A stretch of 64,000 bases of DNA from Bradyrhizobium diazoefficiens (GCF_016616425.1 NZ_CP067101.1:434001-498000), one strand, 5' to 3'; shown: positions 8,214-18,793, counted from the first letter of the stretch. The notes: generated by a model not told the origin, from the letters alone. Translations and numbers: made by a program.

Positions 8214-10313
8214 ATGACCAATCTTCGTTTCGTGCTGCTTGCGACCACGGCTCTGACCGCGATGCAGGTCGCAAGCTCTGCATCGCACGCACAAAACGCG
8301 CCGCCGCTCGTGGTCGCGCAGGCCCAGACGGAAGAGAAGGGCCCTGAGGGAAAACCGAAGGCGCCGCCAAAGGGTCCGGCGGCCGCGCCGAGCGCGCGCC
8401 CGGCCGCACCGCCCCATCCGCCCGCTGCGCCTCCGCCCGCAGCCGCGCCGTCGCGTCCAGCTGCGCCGCCACCTGCGGCCCGTCCCGCTCCACCGCCGCC
8501 TGCCGCGCCGAAGCAGCCTTCGCCTCCGGTTGCGGCCCCGCAGCAGCATGCCCCGACACCGCCTCCTCCGGCACCGCCTGCAGCACGTCCGTCTCCCACG
8601 CCGCCTGCCACAGCGAAGCAACCATCGCGGCCTCCCGCCGCGGCTCCGCAACAACACGCGCCCACGCCACCCCCGCCGGCAGCTCGCCCGACTCCGACAC
8701 CGCCTCCTCCTGCAGCGGGGCCCGCCGGGCGGCCCACGCCTACGCCCACCGCGAAGCCTCCTGCTCCGACAGCAGCGCCCACGGCTCACCCGGGCACACC
8801 TGCCCCGGCGGCCACACCGACGCCGACTGCGACCCCGTCCCCCGGCAGCACGCCGCCGGGCCGGCCGGGCGCACGGCCGTCCGGCGGACGTCCCGGCGCG
8901 CCTTCTGCAGCATCACCGTCCCCGGCTCCCGGTGCCACGCCCGCTCCGACGGCCTCGCCGACACCAGGTGGCGGCACCCCCACGCCGCCGCCCGGACGTC
9001 CCGGTGCAGCACAGACGCCTGCACCTGGCGCGACCCCGGCCCCGGCCGCGACGCCGACCCCTGCGACACCGACGCCCGGTCCTCGGGGCGGAACGCCTCC
9101 TGCCGGCGGGCCCGCCGCCGGAACTCCGCCCGCGTCACCGCAAGCTGGCGCGCCGCCCCGGCCGCCGGCACCTCCCCCGGGCGCCGCGGCGCCCACCGTC
9201 GTCCCTGGCACGCCGGCTGCAGCGCCACCCCCGAACAAAGCGGAGTTCGCCCCGCCGACGGTGGCGCCGGCCTTCCGGACCGCGCCCACGGTCGCAGCCC
9301 CGTTGCCGCCGCCGCCGCGTCCGCCGCAGCGTGACCTGACGCCGCTCGCGATCGGTGCGGGCGTGGTGGCCGGTGCCGTGATTGGCGCGACCATCGCCGA
9401 CCTCCACAACCAGCGGCGCGAGACCGTCGAAGGTGGGCGCACCATCTACACCGAGCCGGACCGCATCATCATCCGCGATCCGGGCGGCCAGGCCTACGTC
9501 CGCAGTAGCGATCTCTATCGCTTCCGTTATGGCGCACGCGACATCCGCACCGACACCGTCGGCGGCGAAACCCGCACCGTCGTGGTGCGGCCCGATGGCA
9601 GCGAGATCATCACAGTGGTCGGCGCCGACGGTCGGTTGATGCGTCGCATCCGCCGGGACCCCCGCGGGCGCGAGATCATCATCATCGACAACACCTACCG
9701 CGACCCGCGGGCGGTCGGCGGCTTCTATGTCGACGTACCGCCGCCGGTCGTCAATATCCCTTACGACCGCTACATCGTCAGCGCCGAGGATGCATCGCCC
9801 GACGTGATCTACGAGACGATGGAGGCTCCGCCGGTACAACGGATCGAACGGCGTTACTCGCTCGACGAGATCCGCTACAGCCCCAATGTCCGCATGCGGA
9901 TGCCGAGCATCGATCTCAACACGATCAACTTCGAGACGGGATCGTGGACCATCCCGCCGGACCAGGCTGCGAAGCTGCAAGTGATCGCCGACGGACTTAA
10001 CCGTGCAATCCAGCGCAACCCGCGCGAGGTGTTCCTGATCGAGGGACACACCGACGCGGTCGGCAACGACATCGACAATCTGTCGCTGTCGGACCGCCGT
10101 GCGCAGGCCACAGCCGAATTGCTGACGCAGCAGTTCGGCGTGCCGGCGGAAAACCTGACGTCGCAAGGCTATGGCGAGCAATATCTGAAGGAGCAGACGC
10201 AGGGGCCAAGCGCGATCAACCGTCGCGTTACCATCCGCAACATCACGCCGCTGCTCAACGGCGGCCAGGCCTCGCTGCCGCCGCCCCCGCCCGGCACCGC
10301 GCCGCCGCGGTAA
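8214..10313 (+). CDS. Pro/Ala-rich OmpA-domain outer-membrane protein
   Basis: 699 residues. A signal peptide ends near SSASHAQ (about 30). About 310 residues of Pro/Ala/Thr low complexity follow, with many PAPTP and PPAAR units. After a short hydrophobic glycine-zipper-like stretch (LAIGAGVVAGAVIGATIA, about 379-396) comes a folded region, then a C-terminal OmpA-like peptidoglycan-binding domain with NFETGSW and EGHTDAVGNDIDNLSLSDRR. The domain probably binds diaminopimelate in peptidoglycan, while the Pro-rich arm spans the periplasm. A strong terminator follows at 10331. The length of the Pro-rich arm is unusual. Confidence 0.88.
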   Translation: MTNLRFVLLATTALTAMQVASSASHAQNAPPLVVAQAQTEEKGPEGKPKAPPKGPAAAPSARPAAPPHPPAAPPPAAAPSRPAAPPPAARPAPPPPAAPKQPSPPVAAPQQHAPTPPPPAPPAARPSPTPPATAKQPSRPPAAAPQQHAPTPPPPAARPTPTPPPPAAGPAGRPTPTPTAKPPAPTAAPTAHPGTPAPAATPTPTATPSPGSTPPGRPGARPSGGRPGAPSAASPSPAPGATPAPTASPTPGGGTPTPPPGRPGAAQTPAPGATPAPAATPTPATPTPGPRGGTPPAGGPAAGTPPASPQAGAPPRPPAPPPGAAAPTVVPGTPAAAPPPNKAEFAPPTVAPAFRTAPTVAAPLPPPPRPPQRDLTPLAIGAGVVAGAVIGATIADLHNQRRETVEGGRTIYTEPDRIIIRDPGGQAYVRSSDLYRFRYGARDIRTDTVGGETRTVVVRPDGSEIITVVGADGRLMRRIRRDPRGREIIIIDNTYRDPRAVGGFYVDVPPPVVNIPYDRYIVSAEDASPDVIYETMEAPPVQRIERRYSLDEIRYSPNVRMRMPSIDLNTINFETGSWTIPPDQAAKLQVIADGLNRAIQRNPREVFLIEGHTDAVGNDIDNLSLSDRRAQATAELLTQQFGVPAENLTSQGYGEQYLKEQTQGPSAINRRVTIRNITPLLNGGQASLPPPPPGTAPPR

Positions 10314-10330
10314 CGGCGCACACAAACGCA

Positions 10331-10361
10331 AATGGCCGGGAGCGCTCCCGGCCATTTTTTT
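10331..10361 (+). terminator. intrinsic terminator after the OmpA-domain gene
   Basis: A perfect 26-base palindrome made of AATGGCCGGGAGC and its exact complement is followed by seven T residues at 10355-10361. This is a textbook rho-independent terminator 17 bases past the stop codon. Confidence 0.9.
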
Positions 10362-10382
10362 CGTCATTGCAAAGCAATGACG
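10362..10382. repeat. minimal CGTCATTGC palindrome
   Basis: CGTCATTGC-AAA-GCAATGACG, a 9-bp perfect stem with a three-base loop, directly abutting the terminator T-run. It is the shortest form of the CGTCATTGC palindromes found at 13308, 16478 and 26885. Confidence 0.75.
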
Positions 10383-10410
10383 ACTGAACCATCTCTCGAC
10401 ATCGTGGTTC

Positions 10411-10489
10411 GTAGCCCGGATGGAGCGCAATCCGGAAGTCTTGACGAGCGACAAGATTCCTGAATTTCGCTGCGCTCCATCCAGGCTAC
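10411..10489. repeat. GTAGCCCGGATGGAGCGCA inverted repeat
   Basis: 19-base arms at 10411-10429 and 10471-10489 differ by one base and enclose about 41 bases. It lies between the convergent OmpA-domain gene and argG, a second repeat type distinct from the CGTCAT family. Confidence 0.7.
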
Positions 10490-10496
10490 GGGAATC

Positions 10497-11852
<1,356 letters not shown>

Positions 11853-11928
11853 TCAAGGAGCTGATGTCATGGGCGAACTTGACCGCGCGAATATCAAATT
11901 TCGCAGGGCTCGGCACCCATTTAATGGC

Positions 11929-12705
11929 CTAAACCGACGGCTCGGGACCGGTCTTGCGGCCGAACAGGCGCTGGCGGAGCCGGTAGGCAGGCCAGTTCAG
12001 CCGGGTCAGGGCGGCATCGACCGCCTCGTCCGAAAGCCGCGTCCGCGGCCAGCGGTAGATCAGCGCGTAGGCGAACCAGATCACGACGAAGGTCACGAGG
12101 CCGGCAATCGACACGTCGGTGAAGAAGTGTCCGCCGAACGCCATGCGCAGCCCGCTCGTCACGAGGCCGAACACAACCGCGCCGGCATAGGCGAGCGGCC
12201 GCCATGCCGGCGGCGCCAGCGCGGCCGGCGCCAGCGTCCAGAACGCGGTCGCGCCTTCGCCCGAGAAGAACGAGCAGTTGCGCGCGCAGCCGCCGCGCGG
12301 ATCCCACCACGGCACGAATTGCTGGTCGCCGGCGAACTGCGTTACCGCCACCGGGCGCGGTCGGCCCCAATAGGTCTTGAAGGTGAGGTTGGTCAGAACG
12401 CCGGCCGACATGATGATCGTGACCAGCAGGAACACGATCGCGCGCCCCGACATCATCAGCGGCCGGTCGGGCCGGATCATCTTGACCACGAGTGCGACGA
12501 GCGACGGCAGCACGAATGCCCAGGCGACCCACATCGCCGCGTCACGCGCAATGCCGGCCCAGTCGTTCAGCTTGAGCGGAAAGGTTTTCGTCCGGGGATC
12601 GAAGAACAGCGACGCGAGCTTGAGATCGAGCTCGGGATAGAGGCCGAAGACGACGCCGATCACAAGCCAGAGCGCCAGGGCAATGAAAAGTCCGGTCCGG
12701 TTCAT
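11929..12705 (-). CDS. PAP2-family membrane phosphatase
   Basis: 258 residues from the ATG at 12705; a TTG at 12747 would extend it. About six hydrophobic segments. The acid-phosphatase motifs are KTYWGRPRP (K-X6-R-P), SFFSGEGA in place of PSGH, and LRMAFGGHFFTD (R-X5-H-X3-D). The middle motif has Glu where most members have His. Members dephosphorylate lipid A, undecaprenyl diphosphate or phosphatidylglycerol phosphate at the outer face of the inner membrane; the substrate here cannot be told. Confidence 0.85.
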   Translation of the reverse strand: MNRTGLFIALALWLVIGVVFGLYPELDLKLASLFFDPRTKTFPLKLNDWAGIARDAAMWVAWAFVLPSLVALVVKMIRPDRPLMMSGRAIVFLLVTIIMSAGVLTNLTFKTYWGRPRPVAVTQFAGDQQFVPWWDPRGGCARNCSFFSGEGATAFWTLAPAALAPPAWRPLAYAGAVVFGLVTSGLRMAFGGHFFTDVSIAGLVTFVVIWFAYALIYRWPRTRLSDEAVDAALTRLNWPAYRLRQRLFGRKTGPEPSV

Positions 12706-12764
12706 GGCGCGCGGTTTACCGGAGTGGGACGGGGATGGAAACCCCAACGGAGGTGCTCATCCTC

Positions 12765-12785
12765 CCCTGGAGGGACCCTCCAGGG
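12765..12785. other. short perfect hairpin
   Basis: CCCTGGAGGG-A-CCCTCCAGGG forms a 10-bp stem with a one-base loop (three or more in practice). It lies between two minus-strand genes, 13 bases after the end of the upstream one. With no T-run it is at best a weak terminator. Confidence 0.5.
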
Positions 12786-12798
12786 CAGGGTAGGAGAG

Positions 12799-13293
12799 TC
12801 ACCGCACATCCGGTCTTGAATTCGATGGCAGCGGCGGGGGCGGCATCCGCGAAGGCGGCGGGTTGCGCCAGGCACCGGCGTTGCGGCCGGCGATCAGCCA
12901 GTAGACGACACCGGCGACTATGCCGGCCCCGGTCATGATCTCGAGGTGACGGCGCACGATGCCTTCGAACTGCAAGGTGTCGGAGTGGAAGGGAACGAGG
13001 CCGAGGTAGCAGGCGAGCCCGACCAGGCCGCCGCCAACGGCATAGGCGAGCGCGCTGCGGATGTAGAGCGCTTCCGTGATCGCAACGATCACCGCCGCCG
13101 GCACCAGCGCAAACCCCGAGACGAAGATGAAGCCGAAGCCGAGCAGGATGTCGATCGTGCCCTGATCGACCGGACCGGCGCCGAGATCGGCAAACTCCGG
13201 AAACAGCAGCGCGACGACCACGATCATGCCGCCAACGAAGCAGGCGGCGAGAAAGCCGATGACGATGACGAAGAGGCGGCCGATCAGGGACAT
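12799..13293 (-). CDS. four-helix integral membrane protein of unknown function
   Basis: 164 residues from the ATG at 13293 (MSLIGRLFVIVIGFLAACF). Four hydrophobic segments at about 5-27, 43-67, 76-96 and 118-136 are followed by a Pro-rich tail. I recognise no domain. An in-frame upstream start exists, but the added residues come from the neighbouring repeat, so the ATG is preferred. Its role is unknown. Confidence 0.75.
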   Translation of the reverse strand: MSLIGRLFVIVIGFLAACFVGGMIVVVALLFPEFADLGAGPVDQGTIDILLGFGFIFVSGFALVPAAVIVAITEALYIRSALAYAVGGGLVGLACYLGLVPFHSDTLQFEGIVRRHLEIMTGAGIVAGVVYWLIAGRNAGAWRNPPPSRMPPPPLPSNSRPDVR

Positions 13294-13307
13294 GACGCAA
13301 GCCTCAC

Positions 13308-13390
13308 CCTCGTTGCGAGCGAAGCGAAGCGATCCAGTCCGCCCCACCGGGAAGATTCTGGATTGCTTCGCTTCGCTCGCAATGACGAGG
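13308..13390. repeat. CGTTGC/GCAATGACG intergenic palindrome
   Basis: Arms of about 30 bases (13308-13337 and 13358-13390) share CGAGCGAAGCGAAGC and its complement, ending in GCAATGACGAGG. It lies between rlmN and the four-helix protein gene. The same sequence type recurs at 16478 and 26885. Confidence 0.8.
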
Positions 13391-13414
13391 ATGCGGGAGC
13401 AAGGGCAGGCATCC

Positions 13415-14614
13415 TCAATCCGTCATCGCCATGGCGCGCAGCGCCTGGCGTTCCCTGGCGGACAGCTTCTCGGTTTCCGACTTGAGCTGGCCGCAGGCGG
13501 CGAGAATGTCGCGGCCGCGCGGGGTGCGCACCGGCGAGGAATAGCCGGCGTTGAAGATGTATTCGGAAAACTGTTCGATCTGGTCCCAGTCCGAACATTC
13601 ATAGGCCGTGCCGGGCCAGGGATTGAACGGAATCAGATTGATTTTGGCCGGGATGCCCTTGAGCAGCTTGACCAGCAATTTTGCATCCTCAAGCGAATCG
13701 TTGACACCCTTGAGCATCACATATTCGAAGGTGATGCGGCGCGCATTCGAGGCGCCGGGATAGTCGCGGCAGGCCTGCAGCAGCTCCTTGATCGGGTATT
13801 TGCGATTGAGCGGCACGAGCTCGTTGCGCAGCTCGTCACGCACCGCATGCAGCGAGATCGCGAGCATGACGCCGATTTCCTCGCCGGCGCGCACGATGTT
13901 CGGCACCACGCCCGAGGTCGACAACGTGATGCGGCGGCGGGAGATTCCGATGCCTTCATTGTCGCCGACGATAAGCAGCGCATCGCGCACCGCGTCGAAA
14001 TTGTAGAGCGGCTCGCCCATCCCCATCATCACGATGTTGGTGACGCGGCGCGTGCCGTCCTCGCGATCGGCCCAGTCGTTCAGGCGATCCCGCGCGACCA
14101 TCACCTGCCCGACGATCTCGCCCGCGGTGAGATTGCGCACGAGGCGCTGCGTGCCGGTGTGGCAGAAGGAACAATTCAGCGTGCAGCCAACCTGCGAGGA
14201 GACGCAGAGCGTGCCGCGATCGGTCTCGGGAATGTAGACGCACTCGACTTCATGCGCACGCTCGACATTGTCGCCGCTCGGCAGACGGAGCAGCCATTTG
14301 CGGGTGCCGTCGTTGGAGATCTGCTCGGCCACGACTTCGGGACGGTCGACCGTAAAATGCTGCGCGAGCTCGGCGCGAATGCCCTTCGAGATCGAGGTCA
14401 TCTCGTCGAAGTTCTGGGCGCCGCGGAAATAGAGCCAGTGCCACAGCTGCTGCACCCGCATCTTGCGCTGTGCCGGGGCAACGCCGATCTCGCCGAGGCG
14501 ATCGGCAAGCTCGGTTCGCGACAGGCCGATCAGCGAGGGCTTGGCCAGCGGCACATAGCTCTCGAGCGGCGTCTTCTCCACCAGTATTGCGTGCGGCTCG
14601 GTCGTCGGTTGCAT
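13415..14614 (-). CDS. rlmN: 23S rRNA (adenine2503-C2) methyltransferase, dual-specificity RlmN
   Basis: 399 residues. A radical-SAM enzyme that methylates A2503 of 23S rRNA and A37 of some tRNAs. The CX3CX2C cluster is in [24 protein letters not shown] and [11 protein letters not shown] are family motifs, and the second catalytic Cys is in the C-terminal ILAACGQL. The N-terminal helical domain contains [20 protein letters not shown]. The length is slightly above E. coli RlmN because of an N-terminal extension. Confidence 0.96.
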   Translation of the reverse strand: MQPTTEPHAILVEKTPLESYVPLAKPSLIGLSRTELADRLGEIGVAPAQRKMRVQQLWHWLYFRGAQNFDEMTSISKGIRAELAQHFTVDRPEVVAEQISNDGTRKWLLRLPSGDNVERAHEVECVYIPETDRGTLCVSSQVGCTLNCSFCHTGTQRLVRNLTAGEIVGQVMVARDRLNDWADREDGTRRVTNIVMMGMGEPLYNFDAVRDALLIVGDNEGIGISRRRITLSTSGVVPNIVRAGEEIGVMLAISLHAVRDELRNELVPLNRKYPIKELLQACRDYPGASNARRITFEYVMLKGVNDSLEDAKLLVKLLKGIPAKINLIPFNPWPGTAYECSDWDQIEQFSEYIFNAGYSSPVRTPRGRDILAACGQLKSETEKLSARERQALRAMAMTD

Positions 14615-14639
14615 CGGTTGCCTGAGGTTGTTGCTGTTT

Positions 14640-14766
14640 CGTCATGCCCGGGCTTGTCCCGCCTGCGCGGCCGAAGCCGCTTCGGCGAGGCGAAGGCCCG
14701 GGCATCCACGTTCTTCTTCCGCCTGCGGCCAGCGCGTGGATGGCCGGGTCAAGCCCGGCCGTGACG
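14640..14766. repeat. double CGTCATGCCCGGGC palindrome
   Basis: Two adjoining dyads: CGTCATGCCCGGGC...GCCCGGGCATCCACG (about 14640-14710), then CACG...CGTGGATGGCCGGG-TCAA-GCCCGGCCGTGACGG (to 14766). They sit upstream of the rlmN start, outside its coding region. Ends match the CGTCAT family. Confidence 0.75.
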
Positions 14767-14853
14767 GCGAAAAATCTGGAACCGCCACTATATAGCAACC
14801 GGAATTGCCGATTGCGACCGTGATTACCGCCCGCAGGCTTGACGCCGGCGGCG

Positions 14854-15489
14854 TTATCGTCGGCAATCGTGGGCGATCTTGTCGAGCGCCTGGGAGAGGC
14901 CCTTCAGCGAAAATGTGTCGGTCGTCTCCGTGCCCTTGGCCGAAACGCCCTTGACCACGAGATCGGCGGATTTGCGCATGGCTTCCACCATCCGCTCCTC
15001 CTCGGCCGCGTTCTTGATCCAGAGCCCATCGCCCTGCGTGTACATCGCGAAGGAGGCTCCGCCGACCTCGATCGACGATTCCGAACCCGGCTTCAGCGCG
15101 TAACCGATCATGACCGAGACTTCGTTGTTCACCTTCTCGGCCGGCCGGGTCGAGACGAAGGCATAGGCGGGATCGCGCGGCCGATTCGGCGGATTGGTCT
15201 TCGACGACGAAGGCTTGGCCAGCGCGAAACAGACCTTCTTGCCGTTGGGCGTCGCCGAATAGGCGCCCCAGGTGCCGAATTGGCCGATCAGGGTCGGCTC
15301 CGCACCGCCCGCAACCGCGGGCGGGGTTGCCGGCTTGCTCTCGTGCTTTGCAGCCGACTTCGCAGCCGTATGGGCCGCCGGCGCAGCCGATTTCGGTGCA
15401 GTCTTCGGCGCCGTCTGCGCCCGCGCGGAACCAGCGATTCCCCCGGCCGCCACGCCAGTCATCAAAGCTAAAATCAGCACCCGCCACAT
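14854..15489 (-). CDS. IalB-family (invasion-associated locus B) periplasmic protein
   Basis: 211 residues. A signal peptide ends at about AGSARA (25), followed by an Ala/Lys/Pro linker (about 26-60). The IalB-type core begins with GQFGTWGAY, then KKVCFALAKP and ends DKIAHDCRR. The Cys in KKVC and the C-terminal Cys are the usual disulfide pair. The family is widespread in Rhizobiales; its role in free-living members is unknown, despite the name from Bartonella. Confidence 0.85.
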   Translation of the reverse strand: MWRVLILALMTGVAAGGIAGSARAQTAPKTAPKSAAPAAHTAAKSAAKHESKPATPPAVAGGAEPTLIGQFGTWGAYSATPNGKKVCFALAKPSSSKTNPPNRPRDPAYAFVSTRPAEKVNNEVSVMIGYALKPGSESSIEVGGASFAMYTQGDGLWIKNAAEEERMVEAMRKSADLVVKGVSAKGTETTDTFSLKGLSQALDKIAHDCRR

Positions 15490-15606
15490 GCTGGAGTGGT
15501 TCCCTCAATATTGTGACTGGAAGATGGCCCGGCTGCGCTTTGTCCCGTGGCAGGGATAGCCGGGAAAGTTCAACTTGGGAAGGCGGTTAGCGGTATCGCT
15601 ACCCGA

Positions 15607-16446
15607 CTAGGCCTTGGACCGCGCAGCGCGCTGCTCGGCCCATTGGGTCTCGGTCCAGCACAACAGATCCTCGGCGCCGGAACTGCGCAAATGCGCGCCA
15701 CCGTCGATGACGACCATCTCGCCATTGATGTAACCAGCGCGATCCGAAACCAGGAAGCTGGCGAGATCGGCAAGCTCGCTGTGCTCTCCGGTACGGCCAA
15801 GCGGATTGCGCGCGGTCCAGCCTTCGTCGCGACCTTCGGGGCGGAGCTGCCCCGATGCGCCCGCGGTCGGGAACGGACCCGGCGCAATGGCGACGGTGCG
15901 GATGCCTTTCGGCCCCCATTCCACTGCAAGACTTTTGGTCATCGCCAGCAGCGCCGATTTCGCCATCGCCGACGGCACGGTGAAGGCGCGGCCGGTGATG
16001 GTCGAGGTCGAGAGGATCGAGAGCACGACGCCGCGATGCTTGTCCTCGATCCAACGCCTGCCGGCAGCAAGCGTGCAATACATCGCGCCGTGCAGCGTCG
16101 GCGCCAGGATCGCATCGGCCGCTCGGAACGACAGATGCTCGCTCTGTGCGATGAAAGTCGCGGCAGCGTTGTTGACGAGGATATCGAGCGGCGCCTCACG
16201 CCAGACCTGATCCATCATGTTGTCGACCGCACCACCGTCGCGGACGTCGCAGGCGATCGTCATGACCTTGCCCCGGCTCTGCGCGCGCATCTCCGCAGCC
16301 GTTGCTTCCAACCGATCGAGCTTGCGGCCGCAGATCACGAGCTCGGCGCCAAGCGCGAGGAAGCGGCGTCCCATTGCAGCTCCCAGGCCCGAGCCGCCAC
16401 CGGTGACGAGGATGCGCTTGTCCCTGAGCAGGCCTGTTTCAAACAT
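15607..16446 (-). CDS. 2,4-dienoyl-CoA-reductase-like SDR oxidoreductase
   Basis: 279 residues from the ATG at 16446. The NAD(P)-binding TGGGSGLGAAMG and NNAAAT motifs are present. In place of the usual YxxxK the sequence reads SAMAK, within VPSAMAKSALLAMTKSLAVEWGP; this absence of Tyr together with APGPF is typical of the DECR group of fatty-acid-degrading reductases. So the likely role is reduction of 2,4-dienoyl-CoA in breakdown of unsaturated fatty acids. It is divergent from the quinone oxidoreductase at 16669. Confidence 0.83.
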   Translation of the reverse strand: MFETGLLRDKRILVTGGGSGLGAAMGRRFLALGAELVICGRKLDRLEATAAEMRAQSRGKVMTIACDVRDGGAVDNMMDQVWREAPLDILVNNAAATFIAQSEHLSFRAADAILAPTLHGAMYCTLAAGRRWIEDKHRGVVLSILSTSTITGRAFTVPSAMAKSALLAMTKSLAVEWGPKGIRTVAIAPGPFPTAGASGQLRPEGRDEGWTARNPLGRTGEHSELADLASFLVSDRAGYINGEMVVIDGGAHLRSSGAEDLLCWTETQWAEQRAARSKA

Positions 16447-16477
16447 CGTTTGAATCCTCCCTGTTTCCATACACTCG

Positions 16478-16555
16478 GTCATTGCAAGCAACGCAAGGAG
16501 TCCAGAATCCGTCCCGCGGAATTGGTCTGGATTGCTCAGCTTCGCTCGCAATGAC
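16478..16555. repeat. GTCATTGC...GCAATGAC intergenic palindrome
   Basis: Terminal GTCATTGC and GCAATGAC enclose TCCAGA...TCTGGA and GCTTCGCTCGC as in the copy at 13308. It occupies the divergent region between the SDR and quinone oxidoreductase genes, so it could overlap their promoters. Confidence 0.75.
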
Positions 16556-16668
16556 GCGAGGATAGGCCGATGCGCGGTCTCTGATAAAGAATCCGGATTG
16601 TCGGGCCGCGCCAAATCCGGCAGAAACGGCCAAACTATAATTCCACCCGAAACGCCCAAGGTGCCGCC

Positions 16669-17643
16669 ATGAAAGCCATCCTCTGCTCGCAATACGGCCA
16701 GCCCGACGATCTCGTGCTGGCCGACGTGCCGGATCCGGTGGCCGGTCCCGGCGAAGCGGTGATCGCGATCAAGGCCGCGGCGCTCAACTTCTTCGACATC
16801 CTGATGATCCAGGGCAAGTACCAGATCAAGCCGCCGTTCCCGTTCTCGCCGGCCGCGGAAGTCGCGGGTGTGATCGAGAGCATCGGCCCTGGTGTGACCG
16901 ACCTGAAAGTCGGCGATCGCGTCGTCGCGTCCTGCGGTCACAACGGCGCGCGCGAAAAGATCGCGCTGCCGGCGGCTTCGATCGTGAAGATTCCCGATAA
17001 TCTCGACTACGATCGCGCGGCCGGCATCATCATCATCTACGGCACCGCACTGCATGCACTGGAAGATCGCGCCAGCCCGAAGCCGGGCGAGACGCTCGCG
17101 GTGCTCGGCGCGGCCGGCGGCACGGGCCTGGCGGCGTGCGAGCTCGGCAAGCTGATGGGATTGAAGGTTATCGCCTGCGCCTCGTCGGACGAGAAGCTCG
17201 AATTCGCCAAAGCGCATGGTGCCGAGCTGACGCTGAACTACGCCAAGGAAGATCTGAAGGAAGGCTTGCGCAAACTCACCGACGGCAAGGGCGTCGACAT
17301 CATCTTCGATCCCGTGGGCGGTGCGTATGCGGAAGCGGCGCTGCGCTCGATTGCGTGGGAAGGCCGCTTCCTCGTCATCGGCTTTGCCGCCGGCGACATT
17401 CCGAAGATGCCGCTGAATCTTGCGCTGCTGAAGGGCTGCGACATCCGCGGCGTGTTCTGGGGCGCCTGGACCAGGCTCAACCCCGCAAAGAATCGTGCCA
17501 ATCTCGAGAAGCTCGTGAAGTGGACGGCGGAAGGAAAGATTTCATCGCATGTCGATCGCATCTTCCCGCTGGCGCAAACCGCGGACGCGCTGAAGGTCCT
17601 TGCCGGACGCCAGGCCATGGGCAAGGTGATCTTGCATCCGTGA
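16669..17643 (+). CDS. zinc-free NADPH:quinone oxidoreductase family protein
   Basis: 324 residues of the medium-chain dehydrogenase superfamily. The N-terminal GroES-like domain has NFFDILMIQGKYQ and lacks the zinc-ligand Cys cluster. The Rossmann part has GAAGGTGLAACELGKLMG at about 145-162. The segment GVDIIFDPVGGAYAEAALR fits the quinone oxidoreductase subgroup, which reduces quinones or enone substrates. The exact substrate is unknown. Confidence 0.88.
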   Translation: MKAILCSQYGQPDDLVLADVPDPVAGPGEAVIAIKAAALNFFDILMIQGKYQIKPPFPFSPAAEVAGVIESIGPGVTDLKVGDRVVASCGHNGAREKIALPAASIVKIPDNLDYDRAAGIIIIYGTALHALEDRASPKPGETLAVLGAAGGTGLAACELGKLMGLKVIACASSDEKLEFAKAHGAELTLNYAKEDLKEGLRKLTDGKGVDIIFDPVGGAYAEAALRSIAWEGRFLVIGFAAGDIPKMPLNLALLKGCDIRGVFWGAWTRLNPAKNRANLEKLVKWTAEGKISSHVDRIFPLAQTADALKVLAGRQAMGKVILHP

Positions 17644-17700
17644 GGATGTGCGCGGCCGTGGCTTTGTCGCGACCTGCGCGCCACCGACTCCGCTGTCGTC

Positions 17701-17820
17701 GCCCGGCCTGCCGCCTTCGCTGAAGCTTCGGCGGCCGAGCACCCACCGGGCGACCCGGTATCCCAGAGAGATTGGACCGGGAAGCCGCCCTGGATGCCCC
17801 GGTCAAGCCGGGGCATGACG
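17701..17820. repeat. CGTCATGCCCCGG-type compound palindrome
   Basis: GGATGCCCCGG-TCAA-GCCGGGGCATGACG at 17792-17820 is the clearest hairpin. Further dyads (GCCCGGCC...; CTTCGCTGAAGCTTCGG) precede it, resembling the element at 14640 read on the other strand. It lies between two convergent genes. Confidence 0.7.
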
Positions 17821-17848
17821 TCAGTGCGTGTGGCTGAATCTGCGTCTG

Positions 17849-18241
17849 CTATCCAGCGTCGGCGTCTTCTTCCGCCTCACTCATCCCGCGCTTCAGCACA
17901 GCACGCGCGGCCTCGCGATGCTCGGTGGTAATGTGACTGGCGACCATGCGGATGGCGGTGGCGAGGACGGCCGCGTCATCGGTGAAGCCGAGGATCGGCA
18001 TCACGTCGGGAACGAAGTCGAACGGCAGGATGAAATAGGCGATCGCCCCGAGCAGCGAGGCCTGGACGTGGCGCGGCGTCTGCCGGTCGAACGCGCAGTA
18101 ATAGGCAGCAAGCAGGTCTTCTGCGAATGGCAGATGCGCGGCAACACGCTTCAGCTTGCGCCAGAAGCGGCGGCGCACCTTCTCGCGATCTTCCGCGAGC
18201 CGATCGGCCGGCTCGAAACCGACACTGTGTTCGGCTGCCAT
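17849..18241 (-). CDS. YkvA-family (DUF1232) protein
   Basis: 130 residues from the ATG at 18241 (a TTG at 18250 is possible). The DUF1232 core is SLLGAIAYFILPFDFVPDVMP, with the characteristic hydrophobic YFILPFDFVPD and the following GFTDDAAVLATAI. The family has one or two short membrane-associated helices; its function is unknown. It precedes the pterin dehydratase gene on neither transcript clearly, since the gap is about 100 bases. Confidence 0.85.
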   Translation of the reverse strand: MAAEHSVGFEPADRLAEDREKVRRRFWRKLKRVAAHLPFAEDLLAAYYCAFDRQTPRHVQASLLGAIAYFILPFDFVPDVMPILGFTDDAAVLATAIRMVASHITTEHREAARAVLKRGMSEAEEDADAG

Positions 18242-18347
18242 TTTCGACAAACTCCCCGTTCAGCCAGGGGCGGCGGATCGCCGCATCCTAGCTGATCACC
18301 AGATGGGGGTGCGGGCAATCCCTGCAAGACGTCGGCCCGGTCCGGTC

Positions 18348-18644
18348 TCAGCCCGCGATCGCGTTCATCGACCTCGCCAGCGCGATGTCGAGCGCAGTGA
18401 CGCCGCCGGCGTCGTGGGTCGACAGCACCACCTCCACCGTCTTGTAGACGTTGCGCCATTCGGGGTGGTGATCCATCTTCTCGGCGGCGAGCGCGGCGCG
18501 GGTCATGAAGCCGAACGCCTCGTTGAAATCCTTGAAGACAAAGGTTTTCCCGATAGCATCCCGACCCTGAACCTCGCTCCAGCCCGAGAGTCCGCCCAGC
18601 GCCTGCTTGCGCGCCTCTGCCGAGAGCCGTTCTGCCATGGTCAT
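18348..18644 (-). CDS. phhB: 4a-hydroxytetrahydrobiopterin dehydratase
   Basis: 98 residues of the pterin-4a-carbinolamine dehydratase (PCD/DCoH) family. The active-site pattern is in [18 protein letters not shown], with the HHPEW core. It dehydrates the hydroxylated pterin produced by phenylalanine hydroxylase; no phhA is adjacent here, so its cofactor may also be for molybdopterin-related roles. Two closely spaced ATGs (18644, 18638) are possible starts. Confidence 0.9.
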   Translation of the reverse strand: MTMAERLSAEARKQALGGLSGWSEVQGRDAIGKTFVFKDFNEAFGFMTRAALAAEKMDHHPEWRNVYKTVEVVLSTHDAGGVTALDIALARSMNAIAG

Positions 18645-18793
18645 CTCCGTCCTTCCAGGGGGGAACTTTACCCTAACACCGTGCTGACGCCCGGGTTCAT
18701 ACGGGGATTTCCTTCATCCGCTAACCATGACGGAGATGTAACCCCGCAGAACAAGAAATTTGCTACAATTGCGGGCGTAAATCGCCGGCCAGG

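Noticed and set aside
8168..8782. Gly/Ala-rich minus-strand frames under the OmpA-domain gene
   Set aside because: Direct complement of the Pro/Ala codon repeats.
13226..14764. A 512-residue plus-strand frame across rlmN
   Set aside because: Antisense of rlmN joined to repeat sequence.
15607..17217. An N-terminal extension of the SDR frame to 17217
   Set aside because: The extra part is antisense to the quinone oxidoreductase; the ATG at 16446 gives normal length.
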